This document shows, piece after piece, positions 8,475 through 16,757 of a stretch of DNA of 23,266 nucleotides (positions are counted from its first letter, which is position 1; each line of letters starts with the position of its first letter). The stretch is from the NCBI GenBank assembly GCA_026014905.1, contig JAOZHK010000215.1, forward strand, positions 1-23,266, read 5' to 3'. The notes below the pieces were generated by a model that made no database searches, was not told the DNA's origin, and saw only the letters and a program-made list of their open reading frames with translations. Source of the DNA: Candidatus Bathyarchaeota archaeon (GTDB lineage: Archaea > Thermoproteota > Bathyarchaeia > RBG-16-48-13 > GCA-020355125). Position numbers and translations under genes: made by a program.

Positions 8475-9119
8475 ATGGATCGTAAATTGCTTGTTGTCAT
8501 GTTAATCTATATGGCGTGGCAGATCTCATTTCCCATCGTGATGTCTCCTCTGGGTTTAGGAATTCTGACTGCAGAACAGATGGGGTACGTCGTCGGTACG
8601 CTTCCTCTGGGATTGGTGGTGGGGGTGATGACACTGATTCTCATCTCACTCCTCGCAATTACAAAACTCGGGGTTTCATTATATGCGGATGGACTCCGAC
8701 ACATTAAAACGCGGGAAGAATTCGAGCAGTTTTGGAAGATTACGTTACGAGGATGTGATGACGGCATCATCGCTGAAACCCATTGGAGTGGAACCGTATT
8801 ACCTCTGCTCATGATGGGTTTTCAATCTATTGGTATCCCATATCCTTTGAATATCGGATTGGCGATTGTTCTCCGTTGGATCCTGCATGTCGGTTCCCAT
8901 TTGATGTTTCCTCGGAGTGCGTCAGGAGAACGTGATGTAGGCGGGGTGAAATTTTTTGCCATCGGTTTAGCATACTCAGATGTAATTAACTCACTCGCGT
9001 TTGTAATCAGTGGTAATATTGTTGCTCCGGTGCTGCTTCATCATCTCTCAGGATATGTCTCGACTTGGGTTGGCAATAAAAAACGAGTAGCTCAAGCCTT
9101 GAATATTCCACTATCTTAG
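8475..9119 (+). CDS. Divergent CPBP (CAAX protease/ABI)-like membrane protein
   Basis: About 214 residues with five to six membrane helices. Three elements recall CPBP intramembrane proteases in order and spacing: IIAETHWSGTVLP (in place of EExxxRG), ILHVGSHLMF (in place of FxxxH) and NIVAPVLLHHLSG near the C-terminus (in place of the last H/N motif). The second Glu and the Arg of motif one are missing, so activity is doubtful and the assignment is tentative. I choose ATG 8475 over TTG 8469; neither has a strong ribosome site. A TTTAAA box lies at 8419-8424. The TAG stop sits inside a GCTAGC palindrome that runs into GCGCGCACG. Confidence 0.5.
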   Translation: MDRKLLVVMLIYMAWQISFPIVMSPLGLGILTAEQMGYVVGTLPLGLVVGVMTLILISLLAITKLGVSLYADGLRHIKTREEFEQFWKITLRGCDDGIIAETHWSGTVLPLLMMGFQSIGIPYPLNIGLAIVLRWILHVGSHLMFPRSASGERDVGGVKFFAIGLAYSDVINSLAFVISGNIVAPVLLHHLSGYVSTWVGNKKRVAQALNIPLS

Positions 9120-9205
9120 CTAGCGCGCACGTCGCAATCTTTCTTTACAAGTAACATAAATATGCATAATTTTAATCTGCGGTTTCGAATGCAAGTGTGA
9201 ACCTA

Positions 9206-9215
9206 CGCGCGCGCG
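9206..9215. repeat. (CG)5 tract
   Basis: TA followed by CGCGCGCGCG in the gap between the convergent CPBP-like and ABC permease genes. Confidence 0.8.
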
Positions 9216-9299
9216 ACAGCAAGAAGCATTGTAATGACGTAGAAGAGCAAATGAAGATTGTCCACTATTCGTTAGACTTCAACGTAAAGGGCGAGTAAA

Positions 9300-10148
9300 T
9301 TAGCTCAGTTTTCGAGAAATATCTGCGCGTAAGAAGTATGTGGAAGCGATAGCTATAGTGGCAAGGGTATATATCAGGAGAATCTCGATAGAGAGCTCGA
9401 TTGTAGGGACAGGCGTTGAATTGTTGATGAAATCAAGCAAGGTGGTTAAGCTTTGTGGAAGCCTCGGGAACGCATATTGGATGGGAAGTGCGTTGGCAGG
9501 AGATGTGGGGAGATAGATTTGAATGGTTTTGTAGATTTCCTTGCCTGTAAGGGTGTAGACTAAGCCCATAAATGTACTAATGATAAAGCTTGAGAAGAAG
9601 ACTGCTGAAGAGAATATGTATGCGAGGGAAGAGCGTCTGATCAGCTCCCCAGCCATGAAAGCAAGAGAATAGAATAACAGTGAGGCAAACGCTTGGGCTA
9701 AAAAGAGCCCTGGAACAATGTCTAGATTACTTTGAATCCCAAAAAACGTGAATGCGGATACGACCGAGAGAAAAATGTTGAGAACAAGTATAGAAAGAAA
9801 CAAAATGTATCCGCCAAGAAACTTGCCCATGAAGTAGTCGATTCGACGGATCGGTTTCGAGAGAAGCAGTTCAGCTGTACCATGTTCATATTCTTCTGCC
9901 ATTGCCCCAGCTGCTATGAGAATAGCAGTGAAATTAATAAAGAGTGGCCCAACAGCGAAAATGCCCACCACCCAAATAAACGGATAAGCAGTGATTGGAA
10001 TGAGTGTGGCTCCTGCTGCGGATAAGGCGTAATATGGAAGTGTCCCAAGTAGTATAGTGAAGGCGAACAATGCTAAGACTTTCTTTCTGGCAATCGCACG
10101 CCGAATCTCGTATTGAATGAACGTGTAGATAACTTCAAGGTGGTTCAA
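9300..10148 (-). CDS. ABC-2 type transporter permease
   Basis: A 282-residue permease with about six membrane helices. The segment YEHGTAELLLSKPIRRIDYFMGKFLGGY (residues about 86-113) is the typical cytoplasmic coupling region of ABC-2 (NosY/YhaP-like) exporters. I accept the TTG start at 10146-10148: the ATPase stop TGA and a GGGTGAG ribosome site lie just upstream with correct spacing, and the nearest ATG is out of frame. The eight-base gap to the ATPase gene shows a tight operon. It should form the membrane part of an exporter with the ATPase. The cargo is not predictable, though the operon's first gene encodes an envelope protein. Confidence 0.85.
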   Translation of the reverse strand: MNHLEVIYTFIQYEIRRAIARKKVLALFAFTILLGTLPYYALSAAGATLIPITAYPFIWVVGIFAVGPLFINFTAILIAAGAMAEEYEHGTAELLLSKPIRRIDYFMGKFLGGYILFLSILVLNIFLSVVSAFTFFGIQSNLDIVPGLFLAQAFASLLFYSLAFMAGELIRRSSLAYIFSSAVFFSSFIISTFMGLVYTLTGKEIYKTIQIYLPTSPANALPIQYAFPRLPQSLTTLLDFINNSTPVPTIELSIEILLIYTLATIAIASTYFLRADISRKLS

Positions 10149-10156
10149 CGTTCATC

Positions 10157-11149
10157 TCACCCTAATCTTTGAAGGGCTTCGATGTAAACCCGTTCAAGCA
10201 TGTTCTCACTTTGTTTGATTGTGTAGAGTTTTGCTCCGGATTTGACTATTAGGTCCGATATAATGGGTCTCAGATCAACATTGTTTTCGTGGAAGGTTAT
10301 TTCAATAGTAGTGACTTGACTGTCGTTCTCTATAGAGAATGCTGGGTTGATGCAAATAATCCCCGGGATTTCTTTTAGTTGTTGAAATGCTTTCGGGGGT
10401 AATGGGCTAGTTTCAAGCTGAATGATTGAATAATCTAATACTTTTTGGGTTACTTCCTGAACTGATCCTTGGTAGAAAATTTTTCCGTTGTGAATAATAG
10501 CAACTGAGGTGCATAACGATTCCACTTCACTCATGACATGTGAAGACATGAACACAGTTCCATGCCCTTTAGATGCGAAGTCTTTGAAAACATTTCGAAA
10601 ATGGGCTACCCCTGCCGGATCCAGTCCGATCATCGGCTCATCAAGAATCAATGTTTCTGGAGAGCCCAGTAATGCTTGTGCGACACTGAGTCGTTGCACC
10701 ATTCCTTTGCTAAGCTTGCCAACTTTTACATCAGCGTACTCACGCAAACCGACTAATTCTAGGATCCGATTAATTTCGATGCGTCGATTTGAATTATCTT
10801 TGAAGTATGGGATCTCGTGTGAGATGAGGTGCAAGAAATCTCTTGGCGAAAGAAAAGTCTGAATATTGGGCAGTTCAGGGGAATACGCTACATTTCTAAG
10901 AGCCTCTATATGATTCCTGATAGGGTTGAACCCATTCACTTTAACAGTGCCAGAAGTTGCCTTAATTAGACCGAGGATTAGTCTGATGCAAGTTGTCTTC
11001 CCTGATCCGTTAGGACCGAGAAAACCGACAATCTCACCTTCTTTGATACGGAGATTTATTGGACCAATTTTCTTGTTGCCGCCATAATCTTTCACGGCAT
11101 CATTTAACTCGATTACCGAAGACGAATAAGTCGTGGAAGATTCAATCAT
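10157..11149 (-). CDS. ABC transporter ATP-binding protein
   Basis: A 330-residue ATPase. Walker A GPNGSGKT is at residues 45-52, the Q-loop region at YSPELPNI, the signature LSKGMVQRLS, Walker B LILDEP followed by the D-loop GLDP, and the switch His in MSSHVMSE. The last 100 residues form the C-terminal regulatory extension common to ABC-2 ATPases (CcmA/NatA-like). All catalytic motifs are intact. It is the second gene of three, with 48 bases before it and eight after it, and should energise the downstream permease. Confidence 0.9.
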   Translation of the reverse strand: MIESSTTYSSSVIELNDAVKDYGGNKKIGPINLRIKEGEIVGFLGPNGSGKTTCIRLILGLIKATSGTVKVNGFNPIRNHIEALRNVAYSPELPNIQTFLSPRDFLHLISHEIPYFKDNSNRRIEINRILELVGLREYADVKVGKLSKGMVQRLSVAQALLGSPETLILDEPMIGLDPAGVAHFRNVFKDFASKGHGTVFMSSHVMSEVESLCTSVAIIHNGKIFYQGSVQEVTQKVLDYSIIQLETSPLPPKAFQQLKEIPGIICINPAFSIENDSQVTTIEITFHENNVDLRPIISDLIVKSGAKLYTIKQSENMLERVYIEALQRLG

Positions 11150-11197
11150 TAGCTTCTCACTTCGAAACCAAATAGCTTCTATGATACGATTATTGAA

Positions 11198-12004
11198 CTA
11201 GTCAACCCAGTATGATGGCTTCTTTTCATCCTTATTTTTTCGTTTAACATCGTCATCGTGGGCAGTCTTGAATTCGTTCTTTGGAGTGTCACGATTAAGG
11301 GGACGATGTTTTAGCTTTTTGAAGAGTGTAGGTGTTGCGATCGCAACAGCCAATATAGCTCCGCCACCAAGTGTCGCGACTCCTAATGGATTTACACTAC
11401 GTGAAGGTTCGTTGAGTACGAGATTTGTAGATACTAGCATTATATCAATGGATGAGGTTTGGTTCATGGAAAGTTGAACGGTATAGACTAGTCCTGATGG
11501 CATACTAACTATGTTACCATCTGCAGAGAGTGATTGTGTTCTTGAGGAATCAACTGCCGAGAGCGAAACAACATACTTCGTAGCTTGATACGTGGTTTCA
11601 TTATAGGTAACTGGAATTTGCCCGATGTTTACAAGGTTTGCCGTGATGGTTATTCCTTGAAACGCGGTGGAGAAGGACTGGTTGGTTAGTCCTGATAAAT
11701 ATGGGAAGATCATGGGAAATGAGCTCGAATTCACAATTGTCGAATACGTGAAATTTGATGTATTTGAGGTGATGGAAAGCGTTACATTGACGAATCCTGC
11801 GTGATCAGTCGGAGTTACAACCTCAGTTACAAAAACATTATTTAATGAAGTAGAATTACCGTTGCCCGTTATGTTAACGCTATATTCAATATATCCTTCT
11901 GATTGGTCTTGGTTTGTCACTGTGGATGCGATTCCTACTCCAGTGACTACTGTCGAAACTAATAGTATAATTATTAGGAAATGTATAGAACGCAATTCCC
12001 TCAC
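11198..12004 (-). CDS. Secreted, C-terminally anchored envelope protein with many N-glycosylation sequons
   Basis: About 268 residues. A signal helix (residues 8-26) is followed by a beta-rich domain exposed outside, with roughly ten N-x-S/T sequons (for example NIT, NST, NFT, NSS, NQS, NET), then a second helix near 206-227 and a strongly basic tail ending KKPSYWVD. I recognise no family. The reading could begin at GTG 12004 or, better supported by GGTGAG five bases upstream, at TTG 11995. A TATA-like AATATAAATAAATA at about 12014-12027 (minus strand) lies so close that the message would be nearly leaderless. As first gene of the ABC operon it may be the exporter's partner or cargo sensor; that is inference. 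Confidence 0.65.
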   Translation of the reverse strand: MRELRSIHFLIIILLVSTVVTGVGIASTVTNQDQSEGYIEYSVNITGNGNSTSLNNVFVTEVVTPTDHAGFVNVTLSITSNTSNFTYSTIVNSSSFPMIFPYLSGLTNQSFSTAFQGITITANLVNIGQIPVTYNETTYQATKYVVSLSAVDSSRTQSLSADGNIVSMPSGLVYTVQLSMNQTSSIDIMLVSTNLVLNEPSRSVNPLGVATLGGGAILAVAIATPTLFKKLKHRPLNRDTPKNEFKTAHDDDVKRKNKDEKKPSYWVD

Positions 12005-12179
12005 CTATTAAATTATTTATTTATATTTTTACGCGCCAACGGCGTGATTATGATCAATTAAGCACTCATTCAATGTTCGGAAGCTGGGTAGTTTTAGGGC
12101 TTTGATAGCAGTTACCTTTAATGTGGGCATTTCATAGAGTGAGCGTCATATATTCCTTTCCCAAATGTGTTAGGTAATA

Positions 12180-12187
12180 CGCGCGCG
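12180..12187. repeat. (CG)4 tract
   Basis: AATA followed by CGCGCGCG and TA, downstream of the first zinc-finger gene. Confidence 0.75.
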
Positions 12188-12224
12188 TAGTTGTCAAAAA
12201 ACAGGGTTAATGGTCAAATTTGAT

Positions 12225-12317
12225 TTACATTTCTTTCTTATGCATTTGTTCATTATGTTCCATTAGCGTGTCTTCGGTCGGAAACGCCATGCCACACGCT
12301 TTACACGTGACAACCAT
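12225..12317 (-). CDS. Single C2H2 zinc-finger miniprotein, 30 aa
   Basis: A 30-residue ORF. Cys5-x2-Cys8-x12-His21-x4-His26 is a classical TFIIIA-type finger, with Phe12 and Leu18 at the hydrophobic-core positions, and almost nothing lies outside it. GGAG eight bases before the ATG (on the minus strand, around 12326-12329) supports translation. A lone finger of this kind usually binds DNA weakly or mediates protein contacts. A similar finger gene, transcribed the other way, lies 357 bp to the right. The motif is exact; the function is unknown. Confidence 0.7.
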   Translation of the reverse strand: MVVTCKACGMAFPTEDTLMEHNEQMHKKEM

Positions 12318-12674
12318 GCTAACATCTCCAATGTGACCCACGCGAGAGCTCTTATGTAACCCCTATCGCAAATAGCATAACAAAGTGGGCTAAAAAGCAC
12401 CCTCTCGCGCGTAATAACGTTTACACCACCGAGTGACTTAACAATTTCCCAAAGAGATACGGTTTTTTCACAGCTAGTTTACTTTATGATTCGCGATTGA
12501 CATCATTCGTCAGGCTATGGAGAAGCGTGTCGACGCGTTCCACAAATCGCGTGCGCTCGTCGTATATGTCCTCATGAAACAACTGACGAAAACAGGATTA
12601 ACATAGTGTGGTTTCTCTAGTTAGGGAAATGTTAATCAAGAAAAGCCAGAATACGTTGTATCAGATGAAGGTAT
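12318..12674. other. Intergenic region between two zinc-finger genes
   Basis: This is the shared upstream region of the two divergent finger genes. It holds a CGCGCG with TAATA (12406-12415), a CTAG at 12477-12480, and short ORFs on both strands around 12517-12606 (plus strand MEKRVDAFHKSRALVVYVLM and onward, 29 residues) that I cannot support as genes. No clear TATA box stands out. Confidence 0.35.
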
Positions 12675-12830
12675 ATGGAAGCACTAAAGAAAAAAGCTGA
12701 AGAAGTATTAGATGATCTCAAATGTCCGACATGTGGAGCATTCTTTACGACGAAAGCGGAACTGATCACGCATGGCAAGACTCATGTCGAGGACGCGGCG
12801 AAAGACCTCAAATCGAAACTGAAACTCTAA
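12675..12830 (+). CDS. Single C2H2 zinc-finger miniprotein with flanking helices, 51 aa
   Basis: A 51-residue ORF. An acidic/basic helix MEALKKKAEEVLDDL precedes the finger Cys17-x2-Cys20-x12-His33-x3-His37 with Phe24 and Leu30 in the core, and a second charged helix DAAKDLKSKLKL follows. Zinc ligands and core spacing are those of eukaryotic-type C2H2 fingers. GAAGG lies about four bases before the ATG. A longer ORF in another frame (12722-13006) overlaps it but has no recognisable features. With the 30-residue finger gene to the left it forms a divergent pair. A DNA-binding or adaptor role is inferred. Confidence 0.75.
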   Translation: MEALKKKAEEVLDDLKCPTCGAFFTTKAELITHGKTHVEDAAKDLKSKLKL

Positions 12831-12980
12831 CACCGTGTGAACCTCGGCTCGAATCAACCCCGATCCCTCTTTTTTATATCATTGCTACGGTCTTCGCTGT
12901 GAAATACTTCCCTTTTTTCTTTGAAGCCCTTAAATCCAAGATATCAGGACTCTCTAGTGTAGCGACTCAGCACTCCGCTG

Positions 12981-13382
12981 TTAGTGTTCTTCAAAGCTAC
13001 GCTTGATGATGGCTCTCAGTATATCAAGATCGACATCAGCGAGTTTATTGATGTAGAGACAGCCTTTACCTACACGATGTTTACCCAATCGTGATAAAAG
13101 GTCCTTATATGTATCAAAACCCTGCATCAAGTAGATGGATAAGCTGCGTTTTCTCGGGGAAAACCCCGTTTTAAACCAGTCCCCTTCGCGACCACTCGCA
13201 TATCGGTAATGGTAGCTTCCAAATCCAACGATACTGGATCCCCACATAATCGGTGGTTCCTGCGTGATCTCTTTCATCATCTGAAGCAGTACGTAGCCAT
13301 CAGCTCGTCTCTGTGGGTGATCCACCGCATTTAAAAATGCCTCGACACTCGCATCCGTCGGTTTGGTTTTTAGTTCACTCAT
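12981..13382 (-). CDS. DUF1801 (YdhG-like) domain protein
   Basis: A 133-residue protein of the DUF1801 family. The diagnostic blocks are all present: PPIMWGSSIVGFGSYHYRYASGREGDW (residues 43-69), TGFSPRKRSLSIYLM, and GKHRVGKGCLYINKLADVDL. The length is complete. The fold is related to frataxin-like YdhG proteins with suggested metal or stress roles, but no reaction is established. It is transcribed alone, and its start ATG (13382) is clear of its neighbours. Confidence 0.85.
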   Translation of the reverse strand: MSELKTKPTDASVEAFLNAVDHPQRRADGYVLLQMMKEITQEPPIMWGSSIVGFGSYHYRYASGREGDWFKTGFSPRKRSLSIYLMQGFDTYKDLLSRLGKHRVGKGCLYINKLADVDLDILRAIIKRSFEEH

Positions 13383-13477
13383 AGCATGAGGAATAACAAG
13401 CAGAGTATAATACTTATTCTGAGTTGAACAGTAAATAATCCCTTTTCTGTTTCTCTTCTGTTTGAAGTCTTAAATCG

Positions 13478-13492
13478 TAGCTAGCTAGCTAG
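13478..13492. repeat. (TAGC)n palindrome beside a TATA box
   Basis: Fifteen bases of TAGC repeats ending TAG, the longest example in the window. It abuts TATATAAT (13493-13500) on the upstream side, where the BRE or an activator/repressor site would lie. Confidence 0.8.
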
Positions 13493-13500
13493 TATATAAT
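13493..13500 (+). promoter_or_regulatory. TATA box of the CoA-transferase gene
   Basis: TATATAAT, 30-37 nt before ATG 13530. Initiation about 25 nt downstream would leave only a very short leader. Confidence 0.5.
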
Positions 13501-13529
13501 GACGCCATATAGAGGAGGCAACAGAGGGG

Positions 13530-14741
13530 ATGGTGGAAAACTCGAACTTGAAAGGCTATGATTTACATGATATCCGAGTCCTGGACCTCACCAGGGTACT
13601 GGCGGGACCGTACTGTTCAATGCTCCTCGCTGATCTGGGAGCCGACGTGATCAAGCTTGAGATCCCGAATCTCGGTGATGACTCACGGCAATTCCCACCG
13701 TTCCAACAGAACGAGAGCATGTATTACGCCAACTTGAATCGCGGTAAACGAAGTATCACCATGAATTTGAAACACCAAGAGGGCAAACGGCTCTTCCGCA
13801 AGCTGATCGAGCACTGTGATATCCTCATGGAAAACTTTCGACCCGGAACCTTGGAGAGACTAGGGATTGGATATGATCAATTGAAAAAGGATAATCCCCG
13901 CTTGATCTATGCCTCAATTTCAGGCTTTGGTCGAACAGGGCGATATAAGGATCGACCAGGTTACGACATCATCGGTCAAGCAATGGGCGGTCTCCTCGCG
14001 ATCACGGGATGGCCGAATTCACCACCTACACGTACTGGAACCGCGATTGCAGATGTCTTAAGCGCCCTATTTTGTTGCGTGGGGATCCTATCCGCGCTTC
14101 ACATCAGAAATCAAACCGGTGAAGGGCAACTGATTGACGTGGCCCTCGTTGATTCAGTCGTTGCTTCGCTCGAAAATATCCCGCAGCAGTATTTTGTGAG
14201 TGGCGAGCCACCCCACCGGATAGGGAATCGATACGAATTCATCTATCCCTATGATTCCTTTCGCGCTGCGGATGGATGGGTGATCATCGGTATAGCGAAT
14301 GACGTGATCTGGAATCGATTCGTCGAAGTTTTACACCTCTCGAATGTGGACGATCTCCATCTATTTACGACCAATCCCCAACGAGTACAACACAATCATC
14401 GACTAAAGCTACTCATCGAAGCGTGGACTATTACGCGACAGGTGAAAGAGCTCGTGGCCATCTTGAATACAGCCGGTGTCCCTGCTGCCCCCATATATTC
14501 GATCAAAGATGTTGTTGAAGACCCGCATATCGTTATCGATCGCCAGATGTTCATTGAAGAGACACACCCACGAATCGGAAAAGTCACATTGTCAGGAAAT
14601 CCCATAAAGATGAGTGAGACAAAGCCAAAGCCTCGTGGACCCGCGCCCCAACTCGGTCAACACACAATGGAAATTCTAACTCAATTATTACACCTAGAAC
14701 GAAAAGAAGTCGATGCACTTCATCTCCAAGGCATAATATAA
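13530..14741 (+). CDS. Class III CoA-transferase (CaiB/BaiF family)
   Basis: A 403-residue enzyme that moves CoA between carboxylic acids in the cytoplasm. The family opening DIRVLDLTRVLAGPYCSMLLADLGADVIKLE is at residues 14-44, NLNRGKRSITMNLK at 68-81, ENFRPGTLERLGIGYDQL at 101-118, and SGFGRTGRYKDRPGYD at 131-146. Asp175 in TAIAD corresponds to the catalytic aspartate that forms the acyl anhydride in formyl-CoA transferase. Length is typical. Substrates cannot be inferred, and no acyl-CoA enzyme is adjacent. The ATG is preceded by GGAGG (13514-13518) and AGAGGGG directly before it. Confidence 0.9.
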   Translation: MVENSNLKGYDLHDIRVLDLTRVLAGPYCSMLLADLGADVIKLEIPNLGDDSRQFPPFQQNESMYYANLNRGKRSITMNLKHQEGKRLFRKLIEHCDILMENFRPGTLERLGIGYDQLKKDNPRLIYASISGFGRTGRYKDRPGYDIIGQAMGGLLAITGWPNSPPTRTGTAIADVLSALFCCVGILSALHIRNQTGEGQLIDVALVDSVVASLENIPQQYFVSGEPPHRIGNRYEFIYPYDSFRAADGWVIIGIANDVIWNRFVEVLHLSNVDDLHLFTTNPQRVQHNHRLKLLIEAWTITRQVKELVAILNTAGVPAAPIYSIKDVVEDPHIVIDRQMFIEETHPRIGKVTLSGNPIKMSETKPKPRGPAPQLGQHTMEILTQLLHLERKEVDALHLQGII

Positions 14742-14776
14742 ACGCCCATGGGTTTAGAACTAACTACTTTTTTACA

Positions 14777-14784
14777 CGCGCGCG
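14777..14784. repeat. (CG)4 tract
   Basis: CGCGCGCG with a second GCGC at 14787-14790, in the 54-bp gap between the convergent CoA-transferase and ferritin/VIT1 genes. Confidence 0.75.
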
Positions 14785-14795
14785 TTGCGCATACA

Positions 14796-15920
14796 CTAGA
14801 CTAAAGATCGAAGAAGTGCGGCAAGTCTTCCAACACTGAACGCGATTGTAGCAAGCACAAAACCAGTCAGAGCGAGTTCTAAAACCTTTCTTTTACTATC
14901 GAGTTCAGCAACTATTGCGACAAAAAACCCGTTAATGGATAACATTACGATTGTTATTAGGATAGATAAGGGGATTGAGATGGATAAAGTAAAACCAAGC
15001 AGATACGGTATTAATGGGAGCAGGGTACCGATTAGCCGGAGTAATCCTGCATATATGGCATTTGGTAAAGGATTGCTAAGACTACTTGGTTTGAAACCGT
15101 ATTCTTGTTCAGTAATAATGTCATTGAGGAACAAAATGTTACGTTCGGCTTCGCGGATGATCGCTTGGGCAGTATCATCGCCAATCTTTTGTTCGCTGAC
15201 ATATTTTCGTACTCGATCCACGAATATGGTTGGTGTAATAGCAATCGTCATTTTGAGCCGTTCAATGATACTCTTTCGCACTGTATTTTGTGTCCGTCCA
15301 AAAAAATAAAACCCAATCATTGTTGCAACAGCCCCGGTAAAACCTACGATGAGTCCTGGAATAACAACATCGAGAGGAGATACAAATAACCCTGCAAAAC
15401 CTGATGCTATGGTTAATACTGCAACTAATCCGTTACTGAATTGAGAATTTATTGTACTGACTTTCTTGAGAAAAAAATCGAAGCGTGACACATATTCTTC
15501 AAATTCTTCTTCATGGAGTAATTCATGTTCTAAGAGTTTGATTATACCTCTTTTTTCTGGATCGGTGAGGTGAGGGCTTTGAAGCATGTGTGAGTAATGA
15601 GAAATCAATTCGCGTTCAGTGTTTTCTAAGAGTTTGAGAGTCAGTCCCAAACCTATGATTATATAAAGGGCTTTGAATATTGCCAAACGTATAGGATGTA
15701 TTGTGACAGCAATGTGCTGATTCTGTTTCTCTAATAGTTGAGTCCAGAATTTTGCATGTGCTTGTTCCTCGATACTGAGCTGACTTAACCGATCCGCTAA
15801 TTGTGGATCTTTCTCTCGATAGGATCGGGCGACTAACGAATAGATATTGGCAACCCAGATTTCCTTACGGAGAGCTGTAATTGAATACTGTATAATGATT
15901 GATTTCTCAATTGATTCCAT
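14796..15920 (-). CDS. mbfA: MbfA-like ferritin/VIT1 fusion, probable iron exporter
   Basis: A 374-residue fusion. Residues 1-150 form a ferritin-like (rubrerythrin/erythrin) four-helix domain with candidate iron ligands Glu20, Glu51/Glu52 and His55 (EEQAH), and further sites in TERELISHYSHM and LLEHELLHEEEFEEY. Residues about 160-374 are a VIT1/CCC1 transporter domain: VLTIASGFAGLFVSPLDVVIPGLIVGFTGAVATMIG, a basic loop, and three C-terminal helices. MbfA-type proteins oxidise or bind iron and export it, protecting against peroxide. GGAGG eight bases before the ATG supports the start. It follows the DUF1508/Ig-like gene by 29 bp, probably one operon, with a (TAGC)n palindrome in that gap. Confidence 0.8.
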   Translation of the reverse strand: MESIEKSIIIQYSITALRKEIWVANIYSLVARSYREKDPQLADRLSQLSIEEQAHAKFWTQLLEKQNQHIAVTIHPIRLAIFKALYIIIGLGLTLKLLENTERELISHYSHMLQSPHLTDPEKRGIIKLLEHELLHEEEFEEYVSRFDFFLKKVSTINSQFSNGLVAVLTIASGFAGLFVSPLDVVIPGLIVGFTGAVATMIGFYFFGRTQNTVRKSIIERLKMTIAITPTIFVDRVRKYVSEQKIGDDTAQAIIREAERNILFLNDIITEQEYGFKPSSLSNPLPNAIYAGLLRLIGTLLPLIPYLLGFTLSISIPLSILITIVMLSINGFFVAIVAELDSKRKVLELALTGFVLATIAFSVGRLAALLRSLV

Positions 15921-15937
15921 TAGAGTGACCTCCCACA

Positions 15938-15947
15938 GCTAGCTAGC
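15938..15947. repeat. (TAGC)n palindrome before the mbfA-like start
   Basis: GCTAGCTAGC in the 29-bp gap between two same-strand genes, directly upstream of the GGAGG ribosome site. Confidence 0.75.
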
Positions 15948-15949
15948 CG

Positions 15950-16528
15950 TCATGAAACGTGAAACGTGAAGATTTTGCTTCGAGTCGGAAGATAAGTGTC
16001 GGATCCTTCATATCTCGCGTAAACTTCAACACTGTCGTCCCACCAGTCCATTGCTTGAGCTTCCCATGTGATGGCAAAGGTCCCATCCACTCGTGTGATG
16101 CCCGTTGCGATATGGTCATCATTCATAAACGACCGATCATGTTCACAGATAACTATTTTGGCTCTCGAAATTCCGGTTGAGCCACTTTTTAATTGTCCTC
16201 GAAATAGAATTGGGGTGCCCTTTGCGACTCGAGGGACATCAGGTGTGGGATTCTCTAAATAAAGTATTGTACTTGCAACTCCCAATGTTTTCGCTCGGGT
16301 GTGAATTTCAGCTGTGATGTCTTTTCGTTTTGGCGGTTGCGGGCGCGTACTTGTCAGATCTACTATTTCTGCTGAGCTGTATCGCTTAACTGCATTAACA
16401 CCGTTCATGCACGCTTTTTTTGTCGTATAACCTTTCCCGACAGCCAAGATTTTATTATTTGGAGCTCGAAGACGAAACCGGTATTTCCCATCTAGATCTT
16501 TATAGACTTCAAAGGTTCCATTCGTCAT
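15950..16528 (-). CDS. DUF1508 (YegP/UPF0339) domain fused to an Ig-like domain
   Basis: A 192-residue protein. Residues 1-55 match DUF1508: GTFEVYKDLDGKYRFRLRAPNNKILAVGKGYTTK, then an ACMNGVNAVK helix. Bacterial YegP usually has two such repeats; here only one is present. After a proline-rich linker, residues about 80-192 look like a beta-sandwich of the Ig/carboxypeptidase-regulatory type (GTPILFRGQL, IATGITRVDGTFAITW, VEVYARYEGSDTYLPTRS). No signal peptide is seen. AAGG just before the ATG and a TATA box 33 nt upstream support the start. The link with the iron exporter is by position only. Confidence 0.7.
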   Translation of the reverse strand: MTNGTFEVYKDLDGKYRFRLRAPNNKILAVGKGYTTKKACMNGVNAVKRYSSAEIVDLTSTRPQPPKRKDITAEIHTRAKTLGVASTILYLENPTPDVPRVAKGTPILFRGQLKSGSTGISRAKIVICEHDRSFMNDDHIATGITRVDGTFAITWEAQAMDWWDDSVEVYARYEGSDTYLPTRSKIFTFHVS

Positions 16529-16560
16529 CCTTAATCATTAATCCTGTAGACTGAGTTTCC

Positions 16561-16569
16561 CTTTATAGA
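16561..16569 (-). promoter_or_regulatory. TATA box of the DUF1508/mbfA-like operon
   Basis: TCTATAAAG on the minus strand, about 33 nt upstream of ATG 16528, leaving a short leader with the AAGG site. Confidence 0.55.
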
Positions 16570-16757
16570 TGTCGTTACTTGACACGTGGTTAGTTACCGT
16601 AGTTACATTTGATATTACGCGCACGCGTACCGCTGAGTGTACTCGCGCGAGCTAATGGGCAATTTCGATCGATCATTAGTGTTCTGATTCATGTCATTTC
16701 TGGAATCCGGTTAACACGCACAGCAATTGTGATGTAAGAATCTCAATGCGCGATTAT

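Noticed and set aside
12517..12606. 29-codon plus-strand ORF beginning MEKRVDAFHK, with an open frame also on the opposite strand
   Set aside because: Both strands look equally protein-like and neither has a properly spaced ribosome site.
12722..13006. 94-codon plus-strand ORF
   Set aside because: It overlaps the zinc-finger gene in another frame and has no family features; the finger frame explains the start of the region.
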